Source of the DNA: Lacrimispora indolis DSM 755
GTDB lineage: Bacteria; Bacillota; Clostridia; Lachnospirales; Lachnospiraceae
Length of the DNA stretch: 64,000 bases
Direction: 5' to 3'
NCBI RefSeq assembly: GCF_000526995.1
Contig: NZ_AZUI01000001.1
Location: 5,498,001-5,562,000, forward strand
A program made the position numbers and the translations under genes. Below, one piece after another: positions 26,537 through 35,210 of this stretch; the first letter of the stretch is position 1, and every line of letters starts with the position of its first letter. The notes beneath the pieces are model-generated. The model did no database searches and was not told where the DNA came from. It was given only the letters and a program-made list of their open reading frames with translations.

Positions 26537-27802
26537 TCACATTTTGCTCTGTAAGAGCTTAACGCTAAATATGCTTTCATCTTTGCCGTGGATTTGCAAA
26601 TCTCTACTAAACACGAAAATACAATCAACTTCATTTTTGACGACTTCTTCGTTATATACTCCGTTCTCACAAATCTTTTCGACTAAGACATTTTTAACCC
26701 ATCTTTCATCTAGAGTGGGGGAATGGGGACAGATATCTTTGCCCTTTTCGATTCTCGTTGCACATCTCCAAACCACCTTTCCCCTTTCTTTTCTTCTCCG
26801 ATATGAAGCACCACAGTCTCCACACACAAGAAGATTTCCCAAAAGATATTTGCCACTATATTTGCTAGTGCTAGATTCCACTGTGCCATCGTCTTTACGA
26901 ACTAGCCTTGCGCGTCTAGACATTTCTTCCTGAACCTTATCAAATACTTCGGCAGTAATAATAGCCGGATGACTATTCGTTATATAGTAACGTTCTCTTT
27001 GCCCAACATTCTTGCTTTTTCTGCTTGTTATAAAATCTTCTGTATAGGTCTTTTGAAGTAAGGAATCGCCCTTATATTTCTCATTCTTCAGTATCTTTTG
27101 AATAACTGCTGTTGCCCATGCGTCTTTCCCTGTAGCGGTTTTAATCTGATGATCTTCCAGATACTCTTTTATCTGTTGCAGTGTGCTGCCTTCCAAATAC
27201 AACTGGTAAATTCTCCTTATGATATCAGCTTCTTCCGGCACAACTATCCATTCATCATTGTCACGCTTGTATCCCATGGGTATCTTGCCGACAAAATCAT
27301 CCCCTCTTTCAAATTTACGTTTGTATCCCCATTGAACATTTTCGCTTAAATTCCTGCTCTCCTCCTGTGCTAAAATCCCATTGACTGTAATATCTATTTC
27401 TTTTTCTGATTCAAGTGAATTTAAATTTTCCTTTTCAAAATAGATATTTATACCTTTTGCTTTTAAACTCCGGCTAATAGTTAGCATATCTAATATATTT
27501 CTGGACAATCTGCTGATAGACTTGGTAATGATATAGTCAATTTCACCACGGTATGCCTTCTTAAGAATCGCATCCAAACCATTCCGTTTCTCTTTTCTAA
27601 GCCCGCTTTCATAATCATAAAATACGCCCGCAAAATCCCATTCAGGATTTGCCTGAATCAGGTCAGTATAATAATTGATCTGTAGATCAATGCTACTTTT
27701 CTGGGTTTCGCGCTCGGTACTGACTCTGCAATATGCCGCAACCTTTAATTTTCCGGTATTTTTCAAAGAGTTTATAGCCGGGATAAACGTAATCTTTTTC
27801 AT
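26537..27802 (-). CDS. Large serine recombinase (site-specific integrase), intact
   Basis: The protein has 421 residues. The resolvase-type catalytic domain has the nucleophile S28 in KVAAYCRVSTERE and the helix SISRLSRNILDML. A recombinase DNA-binding domain follows (about 170-275, including GKIPMGYKRDNDEW). Then comes a zinc ribbon with four cysteines (CGDCGASYRRRKERGKVVWRC, then a later Cys in KDICPHSP). The AGGAG before the ATG and full-length frame suggest activity. It lies at the boundary with housekeeping genes, as expected for an integrase at the end of its element. It is a close relative of the ruined copy at 17421-18678. Confidence 0.93.
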   Translation of the reverse strand: MKKITFIPAINSLKNTGKLKVAAYCRVSTERETQKSSIDLQINYYTDLIQANPEWDFAGVFYDYESGLRKEKRNGLDAILKKAYRGEIDYIITKSISRLSRNILDMLTISRSLKAKGINIYFEKENLNSLESEKEIDITVNGILAQEESRNLSENVQWGYKRKFERGDDFVGKIPMGYKRDNDEWIVVPEEADIIRRIYQLYLEGSTLQQIKEYLEDHQIKTATGKDAWATAVIQKILKNEKYKGDSLLQKTYTEDFITSRKSKNVGQRERYYITNSHPAIITAEVFDKVQEEMSRRARLVRKDDGTVESSTSKYSGKYLLGNLLVCGDCGASYRRRKERGKVVWRCATRIEKGKDICPHSPTLDERWVKNVLVEKICENGVYNEEVVKNEVDCIFVFSRDLQIHGKDESIFSVKLLQSKM

Positions 27803-27842
27803 AAAAGTATTCTCCTTATTAAATTTTTTTAGTTACTCTAAG

Positions 27843-27870
27843 AAAAAGAGCGCAAAAGCAAAATCGCTCT
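27843..27870 (-). terminator. Terminator downstream of the 23S rRNA methyltransferase gene
   Basis: On the minus strand AGAGCG pairs with CGCTCT across a short AT loop and is followed by TTTTTC. It lies just after the methyltransferase stop and before the recombinase gene. Confidence 0.6.
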
Positions 27871-27911
27871 CACGCTCAAGGGGTACTGCTCATTTCCAAT
27901 CATCAATATTT

Positions 27912-29264
27912 TTAACGTTGCAACAGGACTACAACTTCTGTATTAGCCGTAGAAGGAAACATATCCACACAACAAACCTTCTCCACCCGATACCCTCTCT
28001 CCTGAAGAACTACCAAATCCCTTACCAAACTTGTCGGCTTACAAGAAACATACACCAGCCTGTCCACACCAAAATCAATGATCTTCCCCAACGCCTTTGG
28101 ATGAATCCCATCCCTCGGAGGATCCAAAATAATCAAATCCGGCTTATCCTTTAATTCATCAATAACCTTAAGAACATCCCCGTCAATAAATTCACAATTT
28201 TCAAGTCCATTCAGCTTCGTATTCTCTCTTGCTGCTTCCACAGCCTCTTTCACAATCTCTACGCCCACCACTTTTTTAGCAACAGGAGCAATGATCTGGG
28301 CAATCGTACCGGTTCCGCTGTATAAATCAAATACCACCTTATCTTTCGTATCTCCCACATACCCTCTCACTGTCTCATACAGGACTTCTGCCCCAAGGGA
28401 ATTGGTCTGAAAAAAGGAAAACGGAGAAATTTTGAATTTCAGCCCTAAAAGCTCCTCATAAAAATAATCCTGTCCATATAAGATATCGGTCCTGTCACTC
28501 TTAACCACATCCGCCAGGCTGTCATTTAAAATATGAAGAATCCCAACGATTTTTCCATTTAACGGAAGATCCAGCAGCATTTCCGTAAAAGGCTTTAAAT
28601 CCACCTCTTCCTGGGTCGTGGTAACCAATGCCACCAAAATTTCACCGGTTTTCACGGCCCTGCGCACCAAAAGATGGCGCAGATAACCCGTGTGCTGCAT
28701 CTTCTTATAAAACCCGATCCCCAGGTTTTCAAAATATTCCTTTGCCACCTTTAAGATACTGCAGAAATCCGGATTAACAATCCTGCATTCCGTAGTGGTC
28801 ACCACATCATAAAAGCTCCCCCTCTTATGCATTCCCAGGGCCAGGGGGCCATCCTTATATTCATCACCAAAAGAGAATTCCATCTTGTTCCTATATTCAG
28901 CTTCCACAGGGCTTGGACGTATCCCTTCAAATTCATAATTCTCACAGACACCGTCTATAAGGGCCTTTACCTGCTGCTCCTTGATCTTAAGCTGTTCCTC
29001 ATACGGAATGGTCTGATAAACACAGCCCCCGCAGCTTCCAAAATGAGGGCAGGGATCTGCTGCCGATTCCAGGCTTGAATGCTCCAATACCTCAAGAATC
29101 CGCCCCTCACAGCGCCCTCCTCTTTTTTTATTTATCATAACCCGCACCTTTTGGCCGGGAAGTGAATGCTTTACCGTAATTTTCCCTTCCGGAAGCTCCA
29201 TGATCCCTTTGTCCGGAAAGTCAAATCTTCCGATGGTCCCTTCGTATATCTCACCCTTTTTCAC
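27912..29264 (-). CDS. rlmD: 23S rRNA (uracil-5)-methyltransferase, RlmD/RlmCD type
   Basis: The enzyme methylates C5 of a uridine in 23S rRNA using S-adenosylmethionine. The 450-residue protein has an N-terminal TRAM/OB domain, an iron-sulfur cluster motif (CPHFGSCGGC plus a later Cys), the SAM-binding loop DLYSGTGTIA, the LDPPRDGIHPKAL segment and the catalytic cysteine in VYVSCKPTSLVRDL. I chose GTG 29262-29264 because AGAGGAG lies 8 bases upstream and the TRAM domain starts there. The frame extends upstream to 29399, but those 45 residues are not family-like. It is the first housekeeping gene beyond the island. Confidence 0.92.
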   Translation of the reverse strand: MKKGEIYEGTIGRFDFPDKGIMELPEGKITVKHSLPGQKVRVMINKKRGGRCEGRILEVLEHSSLESAADPCPHFGSCGGCVYQTIPYEEQLKIKEQQVKALIDGVCENYEFEGIRPSPVEAEYRNKMEFSFGDEYKDGPLALGMHKRGSFYDVVTTTECRIVNPDFCSILKVAKEYFENLGIGFYKKMQHTGYLRHLLVRRAVKTGEILVALVTTTQEEVDLKPFTEMLLDLPLNGKIVGILHILNDSLADVVKSDRTDILYGQDYFYEELLGLKFKISPFSFFQTNSLGAEVLYETVRGYVGDTKDKVVFDLYSGTGTIAQIIAPVAKKVVGVEIVKEAVEAARENTKLNGLENCEFIDGDVLKVIDELKDKPDLIILDPPRDGIHPKALGKIIDFGVDRLVYVSCKPTSLVRDLVVLQERGYRVEKVCCVDMFPSTANTEVVVLLQR

Positions 29265-29404
29265 TTTACGTGCTCCTCTTCTAACTTTATTTCTGCAAAC
29301 AATGGCCAGACACAGGAATGCCAACATTCCTGTATCCAACGGCTGCCGCAGGGGGCAACCCCCCCCCATAACCTGCCATAAGTATTTCATGTCTCCCAAC
29401 CGAG

Positions 29405-29437
29405 CAAAAAAGCGTGTCTCACTGTCTGAGGCACGCT
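29405..29437 (-). terminator. Terminator after the small membrane protein gene
   Basis: On the minus strand AGCGTGCCTCA pairs with TGAGACACGCT around a 5-base loop and is followed by TTTTTTG. It lies 20 bp after the stop of the 97-residue gene. Confidence 0.85.
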
Positions 29438-29458
29438 CTCCCTTTTATAATGCCGATC

Positions 29459-29752
29459 CTACTCTTCAGAACCTTCGCCCGGTTTATCATCTTCAAAGAA
29501 ATCATCGTCGAAATCATCATCAAAATCGTCTTCGAAATCTTCTAAATAGTCCGGTGTGAAGAAACGGTATACGGTATAAGCAATCCCTGCTACCGCAGCC
29601 ACTGCACCTATGATAGCCAGTATCCAGAGGATACAGTTTTTCTTCTTCTCTTCCTGTTCCCTTTTATGAAGCAATTCATTCATCTTGCTTGAGTTCATAA
29701 AATCTTCCAGCCTGCTCATGGCTTCTTTACTCATTGCATCAAATCTGTTCAT
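29459..29752 (-). CDS. Small single-pass membrane protein with acidic tail, 97 aa
   Basis: I chose ATG 29750-29752 (MNRFDAMSKEAMSRLED), with AAAGGACGTGGAG upstream. It has an amphipathic N-terminal half, one transmembrane helix (CILWILAIIGAVAAVAGIA, about residues 42-60) and a very acidic tail dominated by Asp, Glu and Phe. The longer frame to 29827 would translate part of a palindromic repeat unit and is rejected. Family and function are unknown. It lies between pcrA and rlmD and has its own terminator. Confidence 0.65.
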   Translation of the reverse strand: MNRFDAMSKEAMSRLEDFMNSSKMNELLHKREQEEKKKNCILWILAIIGAVAAVAGIAYTVYRFFTPDYLEDFEDDFDDDFDDDFFEDDKPGEGSEE

Positions 29753-29801
29753 GTCTCCACGTCCTTTCTGAGAGCCCTGCTTTTTTTCTGCCAGCCCTTC
29801 A

Positions 29802-29817
29802 GGCATAAAGGTATGCC
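29802..29817. repeat. Solo copy of the GGCATA palindromic repeat
   Basis: GGCATAAAGGTATGCC is a palindrome with 6-bp arms. It and its flank (CTGCCAGCCCTTCA before it) match the core unit of the repeat array at 32250-32515 on the other side of pcrA. Confidence 0.7.
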
Positions 29818-29949
29818 TGCAAAGCATTTTTTCATATCTTCCGGCTAAGTTTTAGTCTCTCTGCCTGTCGCAGTTATTATACCATTATATTGATTCTTTT
29901 ACTATCATTTTTGCTTTTTTTTAATAAATTATGTATTTTCAAATTAAAC

Positions 29950-32232
29950 TCACACTAATTTCAGCTTTGCAAAGGAAGCAAACATTTTCTTGACGCCGGC
30001 CTGGTCAAACCGGACGGTGACTTCAAAATCTCTTCCGCCATCCTTGATCTCCAGTACCTGGCCTTCCCCGAACTTTACATGGCTGACCCGGTCCCCCTCT
30101 TTATAATTTAAAGAAGACGCTTTTTCAACGGTAAAGGCTTTGCCAAAGCCAGGTGTTGACGCTGGCGCTGCAGTTTTTGATGCATATGCGTTGTTCCCCG
30201 GTCCAAAGCTGCTGACACCTGCCGTTCTGCCGGTTGACCTTGCTTTTCCCCATGGCAGTCCGCTGTCATCATAATCAGCGGTCCTGGAAGAAGACAGCCT
30301 TGACTCCAGTTTATTAGAATCCAAAAGATCATCAGGGATCTCATCAATGAAACGGCTGATCTTGGAATATCTGGTTTCTCCATTGACCATACGCTGCCTT
30401 GCCGCCGTCATCATCAGGAAGTTCTGGGCTCTGGTAATACCCACATAACAGAGCCGGCGCTCCTCTTCCACATCCTCCTTATCATCAGAAGAAATGGACA
30501 TCATACTTGGGAACAAGCCGTCTTCCATTCCGCTTAAATACACCCTTGGGAACTCAAGGCCCTTGGCGCTGTGCAGGGTCATAAGGGTCACCCTGTTTTC
30601 CGAATCATCCATCCGGTCCACATCAGCCACCAAAGCCACCTCTTCCAGAAATTCACTCAGATTGGGGTGCTCATGTTCTCCTTCAAAGCTGACCGCTTTA
30701 TTGATCAATTCTTCTATATTTTCCAGACGGGTCTGGTACTCGATCTCGCCTTCTGCTTCCAGTTCCTTCTGATAGCCTGTTTCATCCAGAACGTCCTCAA
30801 TCAGTTCATGGATGGAATAGGTCTCTTCCTCAAGCCTTTCCCGGAAATCTTCGATCAGCTCCGTAAATTTAAGGATCTTTTCCGCCGCTTTCCCAAGTCC
30901 GGGCACAGCCTTTGCCCGGCAAAATGCATCATAAATGGCAAATCCATGTTCCGATGCAAAGGCCTGCACTCTTCCCAGGCTGGTAGCTCCGATCCCTCGC
31001 TTTGGCACATTGATGATCCTCAAAGAGGATAAGTCATCCCTTCCATTGGCAATGGTCTTTAAATAGGACAGGATATCTTTGATCTCCCTCCTCTGATAGA
31101 AATTCACGCCTCCCACCATGCGGTATGGAACATTGTATTGAAGGCATTTTTCTTCAATCAGACGGGACTGGGCATTTGTCCTGTAAAGAACAGCACAGTC
31201 CTGGTAATCGGAGGAGCTGTTTAAAATGTCCCGGACAATGGTATCTGCCTCTTCGGAAGCATTTTCAAACTGCTTAAACTGCACCAGAGGGCCTTCTTGA
31301 TTGGCAGTCCACAGTGTTTTGTCTTTCCTCCCCCGGTTATGGCGGATCACTTCGTTGGCTGCATTTAAAATGCTCTGGCTGGACCGGTAGTTCTGTTCCA
31401 GCTTAATTACGATTGCTCCCGGATAAGCCTTTTCGAAATTTAAGATATTTTCAATGTTGGCGCCGCGGAATTTATAAATGGACTGGTCGTCATCCCCCAC
31501 AACGCAAAGATTTCTGTATTTTCCTGCCAGCAGGCTTATGAGCTTAAACTGGGCCGTATTGGTATCCTGGTACTCATCCACCATAATGTATTTAAAGCGT
31601 TCCTGATAATAATCCAGGATTTCCTGGTTATTCTGAAATAACTGTACGGTTTTCATGATCAGGTCATCAAAGTCCAGGGCATTATTCTTCTTTAGCTGGT
31701 TCTGGTATTCTTTGTATATCTGAGCTGCTTTTTTCTGCCTGAAATCACCGCCCGCATTCAGTTCAAATTCTTCCGCCGTCACAAGCTCGTTCTTTGCCGT
31801 GGAAATAAGTCCAAGCATGGCACGGTCTTTATAGATCTTTGGATCCATATCAAGGCCCTTTAATACATGGCGCATCAGAGTTTTCTGATCATCGGAATCA
31901 TATATGGTGAAATTCGTCGTATAGCCAAGATTTTCGATGTGCCGCCTGAGAATGCGCACACAGGATGAATGAAAGGTGGAGACCCAGATGCTGTCCGCCC
32001 CAAAGCCCACCAGACGGTCTACACGCTCTCTCATCTCTCCTGCCGCCTTATTGGTAAAGGTGATGGCCAGGATGTTCCATGGATTGATGTTCTTCTCTTC
32101 TATTAAATAAGCAATGCGGTGTGTAAGAACCCTGGTCTTGCCAGACCCGGCTCCTGCCAGCACAAGAAGCGGTCCCTCCGTATGGAGTACCGCTTCCTTT
32201 TGCATTGGATTTAACGTATCATAAATACTCAT
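29950..32232 (-). CDS. pcrA: ATP-dependent DNA helicase PcrA/UvrD
   Basis: This 760-residue SF1A 3'-5' helicase acts in repair and replication restart. The motifs are in order: LAGAGSGKTRVLTHR, FTNKAAGEMRERV, DEYQDTNTAQ, VGDDDQSIYKFRGA, EQNYRSSQSIL, MTLHSAKGLEFPRVYL and YVGITRAQ. The C-terminal Tudor-like RNA-polymerase-binding region is present (EGDRVSHVKFGEGQVLEI). This is the normal length for Firmicutes PcrA, and the gene lies in a conserved-looking housekeeping stretch. It is distinct from the GajB-type helicase of the island. Confidence 0.97.
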   Translation of the reverse strand: MSIYDTLNPMQKEAVLHTEGPLLVLAGAGSGKTRVLTHRIAYLIEEKNINPWNILAITFTNKAAGEMRERVDRLVGFGADSIWVSTFHSSCVRILRRHIENLGYTTNFTIYDSDDQKTLMRHVLKGLDMDPKIYKDRAMLGLISTAKNELVTAEEFELNAGGDFRQKKAAQIYKEYQNQLKKNNALDFDDLIMKTVQLFQNNQEILDYYQERFKYIMVDEYQDTNTAQFKLISLLAGKYRNLCVVGDDDQSIYKFRGANIENILNFEKAYPGAIVIKLEQNYRSSQSILNAANEVIRHNRGRKDKTLWTANQEGPLVQFKQFENASEEADTIVRDILNSSSDYQDCAVLYRTNAQSRLIEEKCLQYNVPYRMVGGVNFYQRREIKDILSYLKTIANGRDDLSSLRIINVPKRGIGATSLGRVQAFASEHGFAIYDAFCRAKAVPGLGKAAEKILKFTELIEDFRERLEEETYSIHELIEDVLDETGYQKELEAEGEIEYQTRLENIEELINKAVSFEGEHEHPNLSEFLEEVALVADVDRMDDSENRVTLMTLHSAKGLEFPRVYLSGMEDGLFPSMMSISSDDKEDVEEERRLCYVGITRAQNFLMMTAARQRMVNGETRYSKISRFIDEIPDDLLDSNKLESRLSSSRTADYDDSGLPWGKARSTGRTAGVSSFGPGNNAYASKTAAPASTPGFGKAFTVEKASSLNYKEGDRVSHVKFGEGQVLEIKDGGRDFEVTVRFDQAGVKKMFASFAKLKLV

Positions 32233-32249
32233 AAACTATACCGTACTTT

Positions 32250-32515
32250 CCTTTCCTCTTTACTGCCTTTTTTTCCAGGGCATAAAGGGATACCTGTAAG
32301 GTGTAACCTCTTTACTGCCCTATTTCCAGGACATAAAGGTATGCCTGTAAAGAGTTTCCTCTTTATTGTCCTTTTCCCCAAGGCATAAAGATATACCTGT
32401 ATGGAGTTTCCTCTTTACTGCCCTTCTTCCCAGGACATAAAAGTATGCCTTTTGCATTTCTGCCCTATGGCCCGATTCTTCCGGGCACAAAGCTATGCCT
32501 CCATGACATTTCCTC
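32250..32515. repeat. Array of five ~52-bp palindromic repeats
   Basis: Five diverged units have palindromic cores at 32279-32294, 32330-32345, 32382-32397, 32434-32449 and 32484-32499 (type GGCATAAAGGTATGCC). The spacings are 51, 52, 52 and 50 bp. Each core is embedded in a similar flank (CTCTTTACTGCCCTTTTCCC before, CTGTAAAGAGTTTCCTC after). Periods are not multiples of three, so a coding role is unlikely. The array fills the gap between pcrA and the patatin gene. Confidence 0.85.
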
Positions 32516-33374
32516 ACTCTGCAATCTCCAGATACTCCTTCAGCTTCCCCATATGTTCTTCCGCCAAACGGCGCCCGTCTTCGTAAAGGGCCTCCAGCTT
32601 CCGCTTATCCTTTTCCGTTCTTTGGACCGTCACGTGCTTATCCGGACGGATGACGTAGATCTTTCCTTCCTCTTCCAGGCGGTCGATCTCTTCCTGCATC
32701 TGGTTATACCGGTCAGGAACCTCCTTCAAAGCCTTCATAAACTCAGGCAGAGGAGCGAAATAACGCTCATACCCTCTTTTTGTCCATTTGTCCAGCTGGG
32801 ATTTCCGAAACCCGTGTTCTCTGGTGAGGACTACAACGATCTTTTTATATCCCAGATCAATGGCCCTCTGATATGCAATGGGCATGGAACAGCCTCCATC
32901 CAGATACTTTTTCCCTTTTACAGAAACCATGCCGGATAAAATGGGAATGCTGCTGGAAGCCTTTACCGCGCTGACGAAATCATCACAGGAACTCTTTTCA
33001 AAATATTCCGGTTTTCCCGTCTTACAGCGGGTGGCAACCACCTCAAAGGTCTGCTGTGATTTCCAAAAAGTATCATAGTCAAAGGGAACCAGGGTATCGC
33101 ATAATTCCCCGAACAGGAAATCAAAATTAAAAATGGAGCGGTTTTTTACCATATTCCGAAAGCTTAAAAACCGTTTATCATTGACATAATCCAAATCCAC
33201 TTTAATGGTACGGCCGATCTGCTTGCTCACATAGCTCATGCCGCACATGGAACCGGCCGATACCCCATTTACATAGGACATTTCGATCCCTTGTTCCATG
33301 AACACATCCAACACTCCGGCCGTAAATACGCCTCTTAGGGAACCCCCTTCTAAAACCAATGCTCCTTCTGTCAT
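32514..33374 (-). CDS. Patatin-like phospholipase family protein
   Basis: This is a 286-residue serine lipase of the RssA/YjjU type. The oxyanion loop GGSLRGVF (10-17), nucleophile elbow GVSAG with S39, and catalytic D159 in LDGG form the Ser-Asp dyad. The segment SSSIPILSGMV is also typical. It probably hydrolyses acyl esters in the cytoplasm, and the substrate is unknown. It has no signal peptide. The ATG at 33372-33374 follows GGCGAGGTGA. It is on the same strand as pcrA but separated by the repeat array. Confidence 0.9.
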   Translation of the reverse strand: MTEGALVLEGGSLRGVFTAGVLDVFMEQGIEMSYVNGVSAGSMCGMSYVSKQIGRTIKVDLDYVNDKRFLSFRNMVKNRSIFNFDFLFGELCDTLVPFDYDTFWKSQQTFEVVATRCKTGKPEYFEKSSCDDFVSAVKASSSIPILSGMVSVKGKKYLDGGCSMPIAYQRAIDLGYKKIVVVLTREHGFRKSQLDKWTKRGYERYFAPLPEFMKALKEVPDRYNQMQEEIDRLEEEGKIYVIRPDKHVTVQRTEKDKRKLEALYEDGRRLAEEHMGKLKEYLEIAE

Positions 33375-33434
33375 TTTATCACCTCGCCTCCTATTTTATT
33401 GCATTTCGACCCTCCGGTCAATCCTTTTTCCAAA

Positions 33435-35210
33435 CTAGGAGAACTGGCTCTGGTATAGTTTATAGTACGCACCCCTCATTTCCATCAGTTCTTCATGGTT
33501 TCCTGCCTCCATGATATTGCCCTGGTCAATGACAAAAATGCGGTCTGCCTTGCGGATGGTAGAAAGGCGGTGGGCAATGACAAAAGAAGTCCTGCCCTGT
33601 AAAAGGACATCGATTCCCTTCTGCACCAGGAGCTCGGTATGGGTATCAATGCTGGAGGTGGCTTCATCAAGGATCAGGATCCCAGGCTTTGACACCATGG
33701 TCCTGGCAAAAGCCAGAAGCTGCCTCTGTCCGATGGACAGTCCTGCCCCCCTTTCGCTGATCATTGTATCGTATCCGTTTTCCAGCTTCATGATGAATTC
33801 ATGGGCGTTGACTGCTTTGGCGGCCTCCGTCACCTCTTCATCAGACGCTTCCAGACGTCCGTATTTGATATTATCCCGAATAGTTCCGGAAAACAGGAAA
33901 TTGTCCTGGGTCATGATCCCCATCTGGCTTCTTAAGCTTTTTAAAGTCACCTTTTTGATCTCATGACCGTCGATTAAAACCTTTCCCCCTGTTGTTTCGT
34001 AAAAACGGCTGATCAGGTTTACGATGGTGGTTTTCCCCGCACCCGTAGGGCCTACCAGGGCAATGGTTTCTCCCTGCTTAACGGAAAAATTCACATCATC
34101 CAGGATCAGGCGGTCCGGCTCATCCCCATAAGCAAAGGATACATGCTCAAAGACCACCTCACCCTTAAGCTCCGGTAAGGGCACGGCTCCTTCCTGATCA
34201 ATGATCTCTGCTTCCGTATCAATGATATCAAAAATACGTTCCGCAGCAGAAATGTTGGTAGTCAGCTTATTATAAAAGTTGGCCAGATTCCGGATGGGGC
34301 TCCAGAACATGGCGATGTAGGTGGAGAATGCAAGAAACGTACCGATTCCGATTTTTTCCACTCCAACAATCTTGATTCCGATGAAATACAGCAGGAAGCC
34401 TCCCAGGCCCCATGTAACTTCTACCAGAGGGCCGAAGCCATCCGCCACGATGACGGCGTCCATGAAGGATTTGTAATGCTGGTTTACCAGATCATGAAAT
34501 ACCTCTTTTGTCTCCGGTTCCGCAGCAAAACTCTGTATGATCCTGATACCGGATAAATCTTCATGAACATAAGCGTTTAAATTTGATGTTTTCTTGCGGT
34601 AAATCCGCCACCTTTTATGAACAGTGGTTTCGATCAGGAACATGCCCACCGCCAATATGGGAAGAGTCAGCAGCGCTGCCATTGCCAGGCGGTAATTCTT
34701 TATCAGCATGATGACCGCCACACAGAGGACTGTAAGTAAGTCCGGTATCAGCTGGGTCACGCTGTCTGACAGAACATCTTTTAAGGAATTCACATCCCCG
34801 ATGATTCTTGCAAGTACCTTTCCCGTAGGCCGGCTGTCAAAAAAACCAAAGCCCAGGGTCTGAATGTGTTTATAAAGCTCTTCTCTGATATTTAAAAGCA
34901 CCCGGTTGGACACATCGGCCATAAGGCGCATTCGCATCTTAGTTCCTGCAAGGAATAAGAGGAACAGCACCGTTGCTCCCGCTCCCAGCCGGATCAGGCC
35001 GCCCATATCCTTCTGGGCTACGCAGGTATTGATGGCATATTCCATCATAAGGGGTGCCGACATGCTGATGGCTATGGTTCCTGACATGATAAAAAGAACG
35101 ATGACGATCTGCTTTTTAAAGTCCAGAAGATACCGGTACAGGCGGAGCAGGGTATCCTTTTTGAAAATTTCCTTCTGATCTTCATCTATTCTGCTTGAAT
35201 TGACTGCCAT
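33435..35210 (-). CDS. ABC exporter half-transporter, catalytic-site subunit
   Basis: The protein has 591 residues: a six-helix membrane domain (about 30-320) fused to an ATPase domain. It has Walker A GPTGAGKT, Walker B ILILDEATSSID with the catalytic Glu present, and an altered signature LSIGQ in place of LSGGQ. The switch histidine is in IAHRLST. It overlaps the upstream half-transporter gene by 25 bp. With its partner it forms a heterodimer of the BmrCD/TM287-288 kind, where one nucleotide site is degenerate. The likely role is multidrug or lipid-linked compound export. Control by the upstream attenuator is inferred. Confidence 0.93.
   Translation of the reverse strand: MAVNSSRIDEDQKEIFKKDTLLRLYRYLLDFKKQIVIVLFIMSGTIAISMSAPLMMEYAINTCVAQKDMGGLIRLGAGATVLFLLFLAGTKMRMRLMADVSNRVLLNIREELYKHIQTLGFGFFDSRPTGKVLARIIGDVNSLKDVLSDSVTQLIPDLLTVLCVAVIMLIKNYRLAMAALLTLPILAVGMFLIETTVHKRWRIYRKKTSNLNAYVHEDLSGIRIIQSFAAEPETKEVFHDLVNQHYKSFMDAVIVADGFGPLVEVTWGLGGFLLYFIGIKIVGVEKIGIGTFLAFSTYIAMFWSPIRNLANFYNKLTTNISAAERIFDIIDTEAEIIDQEGAVPLPELKGEVVFEHVSFAYGDEPDRLILDDVNFSVKQGETIALVGPTGAGKTTIVNLISRFYETTGGKVLIDGHEIKKVTLKSLRSQMGIMTQDNFLFSGTIRDNIKYGRLEASDEEVTEAAKAVNAHEFIMKLENGYDTMISERGAGLSIGQRQLLAFARTMVSKPGILILDEATSSIDTHTELLVQKGIDVLLQGRTSFVIAHRLSTIRKADRIFVIDQGNIMEAGNHEELMEMRGAYYKLYQSQFS

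Noticed and set aside
29265..29399. N-terminal extension of the rRNA methyltransferase
   Set aside because: The GTG at 29262-29264 has a good ribosome binding site and begins at the TRAM domain. The extension is not family-like and spans a small ACAGGAATG...CATTCCTGT hairpin.
32250..32515. CRISPR array
   Set aside because: Units are degenerate throughout with a short palindromic core; there is no constant repeat with variable spacers, and no cas genes lie nearby.
32320..32517. 65-codon open frame on the minus strand with an internal repeated peptide
   Set aside because: The peptide repeat comes from the ~52-bp DNA repeats, whose period is not a multiple of three. No ribosome binding site is present, and the region is better explained as a noncoding array.
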